The notes beneath the pieces were generated by a model. That model was given only the letters and a program-made list of their open reading frames with translations. It had not been told where the DNA came from and did no database searches. The position numbers and the translations under genes were made by a program. Shown here piece by piece: positions 1-7,087 of a stretch of DNA of 12,297 nucleotides. Position 1 is the first letter of the stretch. Each line of letters starts with the position of its first letter. The stretch lies in NCBI GenBank assembly GCA_964415865.1, contig CAYQBY010000038.1, forward strand, positions 1 through 12,297, written 5' to 3'. Source of the DNA: Thiopontia sp964415865. Lineage in GTDB: Bacteria > Pseudomonadota > Gammaproteobacteria > GCF-002020875.

Positions 1-1438
1 CCCATGATAAGTAAGGCGTATTGCTCTTCATTGGTTGAATTACCGCATTCAGTGTTCCTTTCTCTGATCTTGGTAACTGTTTAGTCACCATGCCATTGTG
101 GTCAATTACTGCAGTAATTCCTGTATTGGTTGCTCTCAACATGGGTCGTGCCGATTCCAAGGCTCGCATCCTGGCAATCTGCAGATGCTGATAAGGGGCT
201 AGTGAATCCCCAAACCAACCATCATTACTTATTGTCACCAGCAGCTCTGCCTCCGGCAGATTGGAGAATGTCAGATCTGGGTAGGCAACCTCGTAGCAGA
301 TGGTGGTTGATAACTGGTGTCCAGCAACGCTAAGTGGCAGCTGATCTTCTCCGCCACTCTTAAAATCAGACAGTGGAATCTGAATAAAATCTAGGACAGG
401 TCCAAGTATGTTACGCATTGGAAGATACTCTCCAAATGGAACCAGGTGCCTCTTGTAATACTCTCCACTCTCTGCACCAAGCTGGATCATGCCGTTAACG
501 TAGCCACCATCCTGATCTGTTTGAATGGGGATACCGGTTAACAGAGTGCGGCCCTCAATCTCCAGTTTTTCTCCCAGCGGAGCAAGAAACCCTTCCGCAA
601 TCTGGTGATGAAAGGCAGGGACTGCTGTCTCTGGCCAGATCACAAGTCTTGCATCGGTTGCCTGCTCGGTTTTTGACTGATAAAGGCCAAGGGTTTGATC
701 TCTATACTGGGGCAACCACTTATCACTCTGTTTAATATTCCCCTGGATAAGAGCTACTGTTAGCGGTTCACCTGCAGGCTCTCCCCATCTGATCTGACTA
801 CTCCCCCAGGCCAGAAGCATAAGTGTGGACATAACCATAATGGTAACTGTTCGTCTCGTCAGACCCTTGGTAATAACCACCAACAGTACCGCAATCGATG
901 AGAGAAACAGAGAGACCCCAAAGGTTCCTGCCAATGGTGCCAGTCCACTATAGAAGGTTCCGGGCGCTGTATGCCCCAGAAGCAACCAGGGGAAGCCGCC
1001 AAGTATGGTGCTGCGAATCCACTCAAACAGTACCCATATGACAGGCAGAAACAGGGGTTTCCTCCCAAGAAGATGGAACAGTACTCCTGCCGCCATGATA
1101 AAGAGTGCCATACCGGCGACAAACAGCAATGTCATCAGAATGGATAGGGGCAGATTTACCCCACCAAACTGCTGAATACTTACCTGGATCCAACTGGCAC
1201 CCACTCCAAACTGGCCAACCCCAAACAGGAACCCTGTAACTGCTGTGGAGCGCAGATCTTTGCAAGCTAGCCAGATGGAGAATAGAGCTGCAAGGGTGAG
1301 TGGTGCAACCCAGAAAAACTCAAACGGGGCAAATGCCAGCGGCAATGTAGCCCCTGCAACCAGAGCAGTCCACCTTGATCCTGGCCTAGCCACTACTGGA
1401 TGTTGTAAATTCCTTGATGCCATTTTGAGGAAGCACAT
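1..1438 (-). CDS. lnt: Apolipoprotein N-acyltransferase Lnt (3' end cut by window edge)
   Basis: Lnt is the inner-membrane enzyme that transfers an acyl chain from phospholipid to the N-terminal cysteine of apolipoproteins, the last step of lipoprotein maturation. Reading the minus strand gives one frame that stays open to base 1, about 479 codons; the family is usually about 510, so only the last 30–40 residues are missing. The N-terminal half is a series of hydrophobic segments. The C-terminal half is a nitrilase-like domain with all three expected catalytic residues: Glu in WPETA (codon 629–631), Lys in YYKRHLVPFGEYLP (codon 452–454) and Cys in TICYEV (codon 296–298). An in-frame TGA directly precedes the ATG at 1438. 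A second ATG at 1423 is equally plausible, since neither has a well-spaced Shine-Dalgarno. The start lies inside the end of corC (38–53 bp overlap), which suggests translational coupling at the end of the miaB operon. Confidence 0.95.
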   Translation of the reverse strand, partial: MCFLKMASRNLQHPVVARPGSRWTALVAGATLPLAFAPFEFFWVAPLTLAALFSIWLACKDLRSTAVTGFLFGVGQFGVGASWIQVSIQQFGGVNLPLSILMTLLFVAGMALFIMAAGVLFHLLGRKPLFLPVIWVLFEWIRSTILGGFPWLLLGHTAPGTFYSGLAPLAGTFGVSLFLSSIAVLLVVITKGLTRRTVTIMVMSTLMLLAWGSSQIRWGEPAGEPLTVALIQGNIKQSDKWLPQYRDQTLGLYQSKTEQATDARLVIWPETAVPAFHHQIAEGFLAPLGEKLEIEGRTLLTGIPIQTDQDGGYVNGMIQLGAESGEYYKRHLVPFGEYLPMRNILGPVLDFIQIPLSDFKSGGEDQLPLSVAGHQLSTTICYEVAYPDLTFSNLPEAELLVTISNDGWFGDSLAPYQHLQIARMRALESARPMLRATNTGITAVIDHNGMVTKQLPRSEKGTLNAVIQPMKSNTPYLSW

Positions 1439-2249
1439 TCACCTGTAATAGATGGATCCTGCGGTTATCTGCACGCAATACTTTGAAGCGGAAATTTCCA
1501 ATCTCCACACTCTCTCCCCGCAACGGCATGTGGCCAAGGTGCTTAATGACCAAGCCTCCGACAGTATCTATGCTCTCCTCTACAATTGATGAGGAAAAAT
1601 ATTCATTGAACTCGTCAAGCGTGGTTACAGCCTTCACCGTATGTCTGACTGCGCTATGGCGATGGATAAGCCCCTCCTCCAGATCATGCTCATCCTCAAT
1701 ATCACCAACAATTTGCTCTAGCACATCCTCAATTGTCACCATGCCGGAAACCCCGCCATACTCATCTACTACTATAGCAATATGGTTACGGCTGGAGCGG
1801 AACTCCTTGAGCAGAACATTAAGGCGTTTACTCTCAGGTACAAAAACTGCAGGGCGAAGGTTCTCACGAAGATTAAAGCGTCCCTCTTCCTCGCGCCAGT
1901 GCAGCACATCTTTGGCTAAAAGGATTCCAACAATCTCGTCACGGCTCTCACCTATAACTGGAAAACGTGAGTGGGCTGTTTTTATAACAACAGGAAGAAA
2001 CTCCTCAGATGAGTCATCGAGACCAACCACCACCATCTGTGCACGCGGGATCATCACATCACGCACCTGCATCTCGGAAAACTGCAGCGCTCCTTCCAAC
2101 ATTGTCAGGCTGTCAGAATCGAGGATCTGCCTCCAGTGGGCGGCCCTTAGTACCTCTACAATCTGCTGTTTATTTGCCGGCTCCAGGCTCTGCCCTCCTG
2201 AAAAGAGTGCCTTTAGTCTGGAACCGATGCCAGGTCGGTCTTTGGTCAT
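1386..2249 (-). CDS. corC: CorC/YbeX-type CBS-domain protein
   Basis: This 287-residue protein belongs to the HlyC/CorC family and matches the size of E. coli CorC/YbeX. It has no membrane segments. Two CBS domains occupy about residues 62–120 (starting at VRDVMIPRAQM) and 130–185 (IAIVVDEYGGVSGMVTIEDVLEQIVGDI), followed by the CorC_HlyC accessory domain at about 200–275. The family has been linked to magnesium and cobalt efflux, and its ybeZYX-lnt context links it to ribosome and RNA metabolism; the exact molecular role is unsettled. The gene begins 48 bp after ybeY ends and runs into the start of lnt. No Shine-Dalgarno is visible before the ATG, and a sigma-70-like promoter may lie in the gap. 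A long open frame antisense to this gene (about 1483–2277) is judged a shadow. Confidence 0.95.
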   Translation of the reverse strand: MTKDRPGIGSRLKALFSGGQSLEPANKQQIVEVLRAAHWRQILDSDSLTMLEGALQFSEMQVRDVMIPRAQMVVVGLDDSSEEFLPVVIKTAHSRFPVIGESRDEIVGILLAKDVLHWREEEGRFNLRENLRPAVFVPESKRLNVLLKEFRSSRNHIAIVVDEYGGVSGMVTIEDVLEQIVGDIEDEHDLEEGLIHRHSAVRHTVKAVTTLDEFNEYFSSSIVEESIDTVGGLVIKHLGHMPLRGESVEIGNFRFKVLRADNRRIHLLQVNVLPQNGIKEFTTSSSG

Positions 2250-2258
2250 ACTATATTT

Positions 2259-2287
2259 TTTATGGTTCGAATGGTGAGTATAGTCAA
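2259..2287 (-). promoter_or_regulatory. Candidate sigma-70 promoter ahead of corC
   Basis: In the ybeY–corC gap the minus strand reads TTGACT (2287–2282), a 17-base spacer, then CATAAA (2264–2259): five and four matches to the two consensus hexamers. Initiation would fall near 2252, only a few bases from the corC ATG at 2249. This would give an almost leaderless mRNA, which fits the missing Shine-Dalgarno. The call is motif-based only; AT-rich gaps give such matches by chance. Confidence 0.3.
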
Positions 2288-2297
2288 TATCTGCCAG

Positions 2298-2759
2298 TTA
2301 CGCATAGGGATCTCTGAATCCAAGCCCCGCAAGAATCTCCACCTCTTTACTCTCCATCTCTCTAGCCCCACCATCCTCAACATGATCCATGCCCAACAGA
2401 TGGAGAACGCCATGAACTATCATATGTGCCCAGTGTGCCTTGAGCTCTTTTTTCTGCTCCCTGGACTCCCTCTCAACCACAGGTGCACAGACCACAATAT
2501 CACCCAGAGGAAACTCGATCTCTGCAGGCATGTCTGGAGGCACTTCAAACGGAAATGAGAGCACATTGGTTGGGTAGTCCTTCTGTCGATAACGTCCGTT
2601 AAGCTCGGCACTCTCATCCTCATCCACCAGTCTGACTGTCAGCTCTCCAACAGAGCCAACCCCCATCTTTGCTATTGCGCTCTCAATCCACTCAACAACA
2701 GTGGATTCCTCGGGGGTATCTGTAGAGTCAGTAGCAATCTGAAGAACAACATCAACCAC
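2298..2759 (-). CDS. ybeY: Endoribonuclease YbeY (rRNA maturation factor)
   Basis: YbeY is a zinc-dependent endoribonuclease needed for 16S rRNA 3'-end maturation and for 70S ribosome quality control. With the chosen start the protein has 153 residues, against about 155 in E. coli. It contains KDYPTNVLSFPFE at residues 60–72 and the zinc signature HGVLHLLGMDH with ligands His116, His120 and His126. The start is a GTG at 2759. It gives an N-terminus (MVDVVLQIA) that aligns with known YbeY proteins, and it lies 10 bases after GGGAGAG (2776–2770). A GTG at 2795 would add 12 residues but has no good ribosome site and lengthens the overlap with the upstream gene. With the 2759 start, the phoH stop and ybeY start share GTGGTTGA, an 8-base overlap typical of coupling. 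Confidence 0.95.
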   Translation of the reverse strand: MVDVVLQIATDSTDTPEESTVVEWIESAIAKMGVGSVGELTVRLVDEDESAELNGRYRQKDYPTNVLSFPFEVPPDMPAEIEFPLGDIVVCAPVVERESREQKKELKAHWAHMIVHGVLHLLGMDHVEDGGAREMESKEVEILAGLGFRDPYA

Positions 2760-3747
2760 GGCTCTCTGACTCTCCCAGATCTTTCTCATAGGCACGAACT
2801 ATCTTCTGTACCAGTGGATGACGCACCACATCAAATGACTGAAAGAAGGTGAAACCTATATCCTCTACATCTCGCAGCACCTCAATCACATGACGCAGCC
2901 CTGATTGTGTTGCTCGCGGCAGATCAACCTGAGTCACATCACCGGTAACTACGGCGGTGGAGCCAAATCCTATTCTGGTAAGGAACATCTTCATCTGCTC
3001 CACTGTTGTATTCTGTGCCTCATCGAGGATTACAAATGCATCATTCAGGGTACGTCCACGCATAAATGCAAGCGGGGCAACCTCTATTACATTACGTTCG
3101 ATCAGCTTGGTAACTCTCTCAAACCCCAACATCTCATACAGCGCATCATAAAGTGGACGCAGATATGGATCGATTTTGTCTGACATATCGCCGGGGAGAA
3201 ACCCTAACTTCTCTCCAGCCTCTACAGCCGGACGAACCAATACCAGGCGCTTCACCTCCTCACGCTGCAGTGCATCCACTGCACTGGCAACTGCCAGATA
3301 ACTTTTGCCAGTACCTGCTGGCCCAATCCCAAAGACAAGATCATGGGTAACGACCTGATGCATATAACGGCGCTGACGTGGCCCACGGGGGCGAATTACC
3401 CGATGGCGGGTTTTAACAATAACCTCCGGAATTGACCGTTCCGCCTCTTCAGCCTCCTCCTCTTCTAATTCTCTGTGGTTTAACTCCACCTCTTGTAACA
3501 ACAGATGTATCCCTTCGGGTGAGATATCGCCATCCACTGTCTCTGCATATAATGTCTCTACAATCTGTGATGCATGCTTAACTGGCTGGCTATCTCCCAC
3601 AATCCTGAATTCACCACCACGATAGTTGATTTCCACTCCAAGACGGGCCTCTATCTGCCTTAGATGTTGATCTGCCTCACCACAGAGGTTCGCCAACCGC
3701 TCCGTATCAAACCCATCAAGAGTCAATTCATGGACTATAGGCTGCAC
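2752..3747 (-). CDS. ybeZ: PhoH-like ATPase (YbeZ)
   Basis: This 331-residue protein is a PhoH-family P-loop ATPase of the YbeZ type, an ATPase and putative RNA helicase that partners YbeY in RNA and ribosome processing. It has an N-terminal domain (residues 1–90) that resembles the usual PhoH-like N-terminal region and an acidic linker rich in Glu (about 93–105). The ATPase domain has Walker A GPAGTGKS at 142–149 and Walker B VILDEAQ at 239–245. The start is GTG at 3747, which shares one base with the miaB TAG stop and follows GGAG (3759–3756) at an 8-base spacing. The 3' end overlaps ybeY by 8 bases. The tight packing between miaB and ybeY is the standard gammaproteobacterial arrangement and supports YbeZ rather than a stand-alone PhoH. 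Confidence 0.95.
   Translation of the reverse strand: MQPIVHELTLDGFDTERLANLCGEADQHLRQIEARLGVEINYRGGEFRIVGDSQPVKHASQIVETLYAETVDGDISPEGIHLLLQEVELNHRELEEEEAEEAERSIPEVIVKTRHRVIRPRGPRQRRYMHQVVTHDLVFGIGPAGTGKSYLAVASAVDALQREEVKRLVLVRPAVEAGEKLGFLPGDMSDKIDPYLRPLYDALYEMLGFERVTKLIERNVIEVAPLAFMRGRTLNDAFVILDEAQNTTVEQMKMFLTRIGFGSTAVVTGDVTQVDLPRATQSGLRHVIEVLRDVEDIGFTFFQSFDVVRHPLVQKIVRAYEKDLGESESRG
2770..2776 (-). promoter_or_regulatory. Ribosome binding site deciding the ybeY GTG start
   Basis: GGGAGAG on the minus strand lies 10 bases before the GTG at 2759. It sits downstream of the alternative GTG at 2795 and so cannot serve it. It lies within the last codons of the phoH-like gene. Confidence 0.55.
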
Positions 3748-5081
3748 TATACGGTCTCCACCATCGAGCCTCGCAGTGAGTTTGGCAAGGCCTCTGTAAT
3801 CCTGACATTCACAAACTCCCCGGTCAGGGATAGTGGGCCATCAAAATTCACGACACGGTTATTTTCAGTACGCCCAGCCACCTGAGTGCCAGGCCCTTTT
3901 CTTGCCGGCCCCTCAACCAACACTCGCTGCACGGTTCCTACCATATCTCGACTTATATCCATGGCAATCTGATTGAGTCGCTCTTGAAGTCGTGCCAACC
4001 GCTTCTGTTTAACCTCATGCGGCACATCATCTGGAAGGTCCGACGCGGGAGTTCCTGGACGAGGGCTATAGATAAAACTGAACGATCTGTCAAAACGCAA
4101 CTCTGCTATCAGATCCATGGTTGCCATAAAATCATCCTCTGTCTCCCCTGGAAAACCGATAATAAAATCTGAGGATAGACTCAGGTCAGGGCGCACACTA
4201 CGCAACTGCTTTATTGTTGTGCGATACTCATCAATAGAGTGTCCCCGCTTCATCATGGTTAGAATATGGTCAGAGCCACTCTGTACCGGGAGATGAAGAT
4301 GACTAACCAGTGACGGCACCTCTGCATAGGTTGCGATCAACTCGGCTGTCATCTCAATAGGGTGCGAGGTGGTGTAACGAATTCGTCCCAATCCATCCAT
4401 AGCATTAAGGTAATGGAGTAATGTAGCCAAATCAGCTATCTCACCATCTGCCATCTTGCCACGGTATGCATTTACATTTTGCCCCAACAGGGTAATCTCC
4501 CTCACCCCCTGCGCCACCAAACCGGCAACCTCGGCCAACACATCATCAAATGGGCGGCTGACCTCTTCTCCACGGGTATATGGCACCACACAGAAACTAC
4601 AGTACTTGCTGCACCCCTCCATAATACTGACGTATGCAGTTACCCCATTGGCTTGCGGATCAGGTAGCTTGTCAAACTTTTCAATTTCCGGGAATGAGAT
4701 ATCAACTACAGATTTATTTTTTCCAGTCACTGAATCCACCATATCTGGCAGACGATGCAATGTCTGAGGCCCAAAGACGAGATCAACAAATGGGGCACGC
4801 TTGCGGATAGCGTCACCCTCCTGGCTGGCAACACATCCGCCAACTCCAATCAATACATCAGAGCGCCGCTCCTTCAGTGGCCGCCACTGTCCGAGCTGCG
4901 AGAAAACTTTCTCCTGTGCCTTCTCACGCACAGAACAGGTATTCAACAACAACAGATCAGCCTCTTCCGGGTTATCGGTACGCTGGTAACCATGGGATTT
5001 CTCTAGCAACTCTGCCATTCGAGCAGAGTCGTAGTCATTCATCTGGCAACCAAATGTTTTAATCAGAACTTTCTTTGACAT
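3747..5081 (-). CDS. miaB: tRNA-2-methylthio-N6-(dimethylallyl)adenosine synthase MiaB
   Basis: MiaB is a radical-SAM methylthiotransferase that converts i6A37 to ms2i6A37 in tRNAs reading codons that begin with U. At 444 residues it is slightly shorter than the usual ~470. The N-terminal UPF0004 domain carries the three auxiliary-cluster cysteines Cys12 (FGCQMN), Cys49 (NTCSVREKAQ) and Cys83 (GGCVAS). The radical-SAM motif CSKYCSFC gives Cys157, Cys161 and Cys164. A TRAM domain occupies the last ~65 residues. It is the first gene of the miaB–phoH–ybeY–corC–lnt block. Its ATG lies only 13 bases after the T-run of the amtB terminator and has only a weak GAG-type ribosome site. Its promoter must therefore overlap that terminator or lie in the end of amtB; CTGACT and TAAAAT (5117–5112) with an 18-base spacer are one weak candidate. 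Confidence 0.97.
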   Translation of the reverse strand: MSKKVLIKTFGCQMNDYDSARMAELLEKSHGYQRTDNPEEADLLLLNTCSVREKAQEKVFSQLGQWRPLKERRSDVLIGVGGCVASQEGDAIRKRAPFVDLVFGPQTLHRLPDMVDSVTGKNKSVVDISFPEIEKFDKLPDPQANGVTAYVSIMEGCSKYCSFCVVPYTRGEEVSRPFDDVLAEVAGLVAQGVREITLLGQNVNAYRGKMADGEIADLATLLHYLNAMDGLGRIRYTTSHPIEMTAELIATYAEVPSLVSHLHLPVQSGSDHILTMMKRGHSIDEYRTTIKQLRSVRPDLSLSSDFIIGFPGETEDDFMATMDLIAELRFDRSFSFIYSPRPGTPASDLPDDVPHEVKQKRLARLQERLNQIAMDISRDMVGTVQRVLVEGPARKGPGTQVAGRTENNRVVNFDGPLSLTGEFVNVRITEALPNSLRGSMVETV

Positions 5082-5092
5082 CTCGACTCAAT

Positions 5093-5132
5093 AAAAAACG
5101 GGAATGGTGCAATTTTACACCATCCCCGTTTT
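5093..5132 (-). terminator. Rho-independent terminator downstream of amtB
   Basis: The left arm 5095–5109 and the right arm 5118–5132 form a 15-bp stem with one mismatch (5103 with 5124) and an 8-base loop. Read on the minus strand, the GC-rich stem is followed by six T (5098–5093), so it terminates amtB transcription. The plus-strand T-run after the stem is only four bases and no plus-strand gene needs it. It ends about 13 bases before the miaB start codon and so separates the nitrogen operon from the miaB block. Confidence 0.85.
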
Positions 5133-5150
5133 GGCAGTCAGGAAAGAGGA

Positions 5151-6437
5151 TCAGAGATCGTAACCACGCTCCTCATGGGAGGCAATATCCAGCCCCTCAG
5201 TTTCCTGTTCAGCAGAGACACGGAGACCGCCGGTCATAACCGCAACTACCTTCAGTATTATCCAGGTGGCAACCGCCGTATAGAGACCGGTTGCAACCAC
5301 ACCAATTAGTTGAATCCAAACCTGATCACTAATGGTAATACCCTCAGCAAGCCCCTGGCCACTAAACAGTCCCAGTTGGCTAGAAGCAAATACACCAGCC
5401 ATCAAGGTACCAATTATTCCACCAACACCATGTACGGGAAATACATCAAGCGAGTCATCAATCTTTAGAACACGCTTGATAACCAACACCGCATTAAAGC
5501 AGACTGCTCCGGCAATGATTCCAATGACCAATGCCCCTGCTGGACCAACAAAACCGGATGCCGGGGTGATTGTTCCAAGACCCGCAATGATTCCAGTCAC
5601 CGTACCTAGCGCTGTTGGTTTGCCAAACTTCCTCCACTCATAGAACATCCAGGTGATGGCTCCAGCTGCTGCCGAGATATGGGTGGCCAGCATGGCCATG
5701 GCAGCATCGCCATTGGCTGCCAGTGCACTACCACCATTGAACCCAAACCATCCAACCCAGAGCATACCTGCGCCCATAACTGTCATTGTCATATTATGTG
5801 GCGGCATTGCAGTGGTAGGAAAACCCTTGCGTGGCCCAAGCACAATTGCCGCAACCAATGCCGCAACACCAGCTGTAATATGGACTACAGTACCACCCGC
5901 AAAATCGAGCAGACCCATCTCCTGCAACCAGCCACCACCCCATACCCAGTGAGTAATCGGCGAATAGACCACAATTAACCAGATGGAAGAGAAGAGTAGT
6001 ACTGCGGAGAACTTCATCCGCTCCGCAAATCCGCCAATAATCAGTGCTGGTGTGATTACCGCAAAGGTCATCTGGAACAGGGCAAAGAGAGATTCTGGAA
6101 TATCTCCTGCAAGAGTCTCTTCCTGTACCCCGGCAAACATGGCTTTGGAGAGTCCCCCAATTAGTCCGTTACCCTCGGAAAATGCAATGCTATACCCCAA
6201 GACCAACCACAAAATGGAGGCGATCCCGGCGATAGCAAAACACTGCATCAGGACTGAAAGTACATTTCTGGAGCGCACCAGACCTCCGTAAAAGAGCGCC
6301 AACCCTGGAAGAGTCATAAAGAGAACCAGTGCTGTGGAGGTTAAAATCCACGATGTATTTGCACCACTAAGTGCGGCCTCTTCGGCAACTGCAAGGCCCG
6401 GAAGCAGAGCCATAATTATTGTAACTATCTTTAACAT
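5151..6437 (-). CDS. amtB: Ammonium transporter AmtB
   Basis: AmtB is a trimeric inner-membrane ammonium channel. The 428 residues equal the E. coli length. A short hydrophobic N-terminus ending in AVA-EE (about residue 18) looks like the cleaved signal peptide typical of this group, followed by about eleven membrane segments. Conserved pore residues can be placed: the phenylalanine gate Phe121/Phe125 in FQMTF, Trp166, the structural Asp178, and the twin histidines His186 (GTVVHITAG) and His336 (FPVHGVGG). The cytosolic tail ends in a conserved GLRV..EQE.EGLD..SH pattern that contacts GlnK. The gene follows glnK after 39 bp without a visible terminator, so the two are probably one transcript. 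The ribosome site is weak (GAG about 10 bases before ATG). A terminator follows at 5132–5093. Confidence 0.97.
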   Translation of the reverse strand: MLKIVTIIMALLPGLAVAEEAALSGANTSWILTSTALVLFMTLPGLALFYGGLVRSRNVLSVLMQCFAIAGIASILWLVLGYSIAFSEGNGLIGGLSKAMFAGVQEETLAGDIPESLFALFQMTFAVITPALIIGGFAERMKFSAVLLFSSIWLIVVYSPITHWVWGGGWLQEMGLLDFAGGTVVHITAGVAALVAAIVLGPRKGFPTTAMPPHNMTMTVMGAGMLWVGWFGFNGGSALAANGDAAMAMLATHISAAAGAITWMFYEWRKFGKPTALGTVTGIIAGLGTITPASGFVGPAGALVIGIIAGAVCFNAVLVIKRVLKIDDSLDVFPVHGVGGIIGTLMAGVFASSQLGLFSGQGLAEGITISDQVWIQLIGVVATGLYTAVATWIILKVVAVMTGGLRVSAEQETEGLDIASHEERGYDL

Positions 6438-6476
6438 TTTTAAACGTCTCGTTGCTATCTATTAATAAAAGTCAAG

Positions 6477-6815
6477 CTATACGGCCTCTGGACCGGACTC
6501 GCCTGTACGTATTCGTATAGTCTCCTCCAGAGTGGAGACAAATATTTTCCCATCACCAATCTTTCCTGTATTGGCGGTATCACGGATAGCCTCAATCACA
6601 CGATCCAGCATCTCTGCCTTGATGGCTATCTCCAGTTTCACCTTGGGCAGAAAGTCGACCACATACTCTGCACCACGGTAAAGCTCCGTGTGACCTTTCT
6701 GACGACCAAAGCCCTTGACCTCTGTAACTGTTATGCCATTTACTCCAATCTCCGAGAGAGCCTCTCTTACATCATCCAGCTTGAATGGCTTGATGATTGC
6801 TGTAACCATTTTCAT
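6477..6815 (-). CDS. glnK: Nitrogen regulatory protein PII, GlnK type
   Basis: This is a 112-residue PII signal protein that senses ATP/ADP and 2-oxoglutarate and blocks AmtB when nitrogen is sufficient. The sequence begins MKMVTAIIKPFKLDDVREAL. The T-loop carries the uridylylation residue Tyr51 in ELYRGAEYVV, and the second PII signature is TGKIGDGKIFV. The start at 6815 is fixed by the universal PII N-terminus and by AGGAG 10 bases upstream. An upstream in-frame start at 6857 would add 14 residues foreign to the family. GlnK rather than GlnB is inferred from linkage to amtB and from the sigma-54-type promoter upstream. Confidence 0.96.
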   Translation of the reverse strand: MKMVTAIIKPFKLDDVREALSEIGVNGITVTEVKGFGRQKGHTELYRGAEYVVDFLPKVKLEIAIKAEMLDRVIEAIRDTANTGKIGDGKIFVSTLEETIRIRTGESGPEAV

Positions 6816-6825
6816 ATAAACTAAT

Positions 6826-6830
6826 CTCCT
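6826..6830 (-). promoter_or_regulatory. Ribosome binding site of glnK
   Basis: AGGAG on the minus strand is 10 bases before the ATG at 6815. It supports this start over the upstream in-frame codon at 6857. Confidence 0.7.
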
Positions 6831-6901
6831 GTCGCGCTGCAGGTAAAATTCCCGCAATGATGTTCAAAAATAATACGTTCCACATCTAATTGACCATAGA
6901 A

Positions 6902-6917
6902 AGCAACAACTATGCCA
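6902..6917 (-). promoter_or_regulatory. Sigma-54 (RpoN) promoter for glnK–amtB
   Basis: The minus strand reads TGGCATAGTTGTTGCT from 6917 to 6902. This matches every fixed position of the degenerate sigma-54 consensus TGGCAYRNNNNTTGCW, with the -24 GG at 6916–6915 and the -12 GC at 6904–6903. Initiation is expected near 6891, giving a leader of about 76 bases before the glnK ATG at 6815. Placement upstream of glnK–amtB is where RpoN promoters are known in proteobacteria. Confidence 0.85.
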
Positions 6918-6971
6918 CCCCAACAGATTCAACCTGTTACCTGTGGGTGGAACCATAAACATACCATGCAA

Positions 6972-6988
6972 TGATCCATAATGGTGCA
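6972..6988 (-). promoter_or_regulatory. Candidate NtrC enhancer site, proximal
   Basis: On the minus strand this 17-base element begins with a perfect TGCACCA half-site followed by TTA and TGGATCA, which resembles the NtrC dyad TGCACCA-N3-TGGTGCA with a degenerate second half. Its centre is about 90 bases upstream of the predicted glnK start point, a normal enhancer distance for sigma-54 promoters. Confidence 0.55.
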
Positions 6989-7001
6989 ATATAATAGTTC
7001 A

Positions 7002-7030
7002 GCGCACCATTACTGCACCAACATAGTCAT
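7002..7030 (+). promoter_or_regulatory. Candidate NtrC enhancer half-sites, distal
   Basis: Two plus-strand GCACCA half-sites lie 12 bases apart, at 7003–7008 and 7015–7020. The second begins TGCACCAACATAGT, close to an NtrC dyad whose second half has decayed. The centre of the 7014–7030 element is about 42 bp, four helical turns, from the proximal site, so bound activators would lie on the same DNA face. The individual dyads are imperfect, so this is weaker than the promoter call. Confidence 0.4.
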
Positions 7031-7073
7031 AACTAGATGATTTTTGAGATATAGTTTTTCAACACCATCAAGG

Positions 7074-7079
7074 TATACT
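7074..7079 (+). promoter_or_regulatory. Candidate -10 element for mscS
   Basis: TATACT matches five of six bases of the sigma-70 -10 hexamer. It lies 8 bases before the mscS ATG at 7088, with no convincing -35 element at 16–18 bases. If used, transcription would begin at about 7086 and the mscS mRNA would be essentially leaderless, consistent with the lack of a Shine-Dalgarno there. Confidence 0.3.
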
Positions 7080-7087
7080 CTCTTCTC

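Noticed and set aside
130..1448. Several 60–90 codon open frames on both strands over lnt
   Set aside because: All are out of frame with, or opposite to, lnt, whose long frame carries the Glu/Lys/Cys triad and runs to the window edge.
1483..2277. Open frame of 264 codons on the plus strand antisense to corC
   Set aside because: It lies antisense to a clearly homologous CBS-domain gene. Its translation is Ser/Arg/Pro-rich low-complexity sequence without a domain, as expected for a shadow of a codon-biased gene.
5095..5132. Amt terminator hairpin as a riboswitch or attenuator for miaB
   Set aside because: It is a simple stem with T6, without alternative pairing arms, conserved core or leader peptide. 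A plain terminator of amtB explains it.
6816..6857. Longer glnK start adding 14 residues
   Set aside because: PII proteins begin at the MK.VTAIIKPFKL sequence, and AGGAG is placed for the ATG at 6815. The extension would include the ribosome site itself.
6980..7010. ATGGTGC…GCACCAT inverted repeat as an operator or small-RNA hairpin
   Set aside because: The arms are 15 bases apart and each belongs to a separate NtrC-like half-site upstream of a sigma-54 promoter, which is the simpler reading. No terminator T-run follows.
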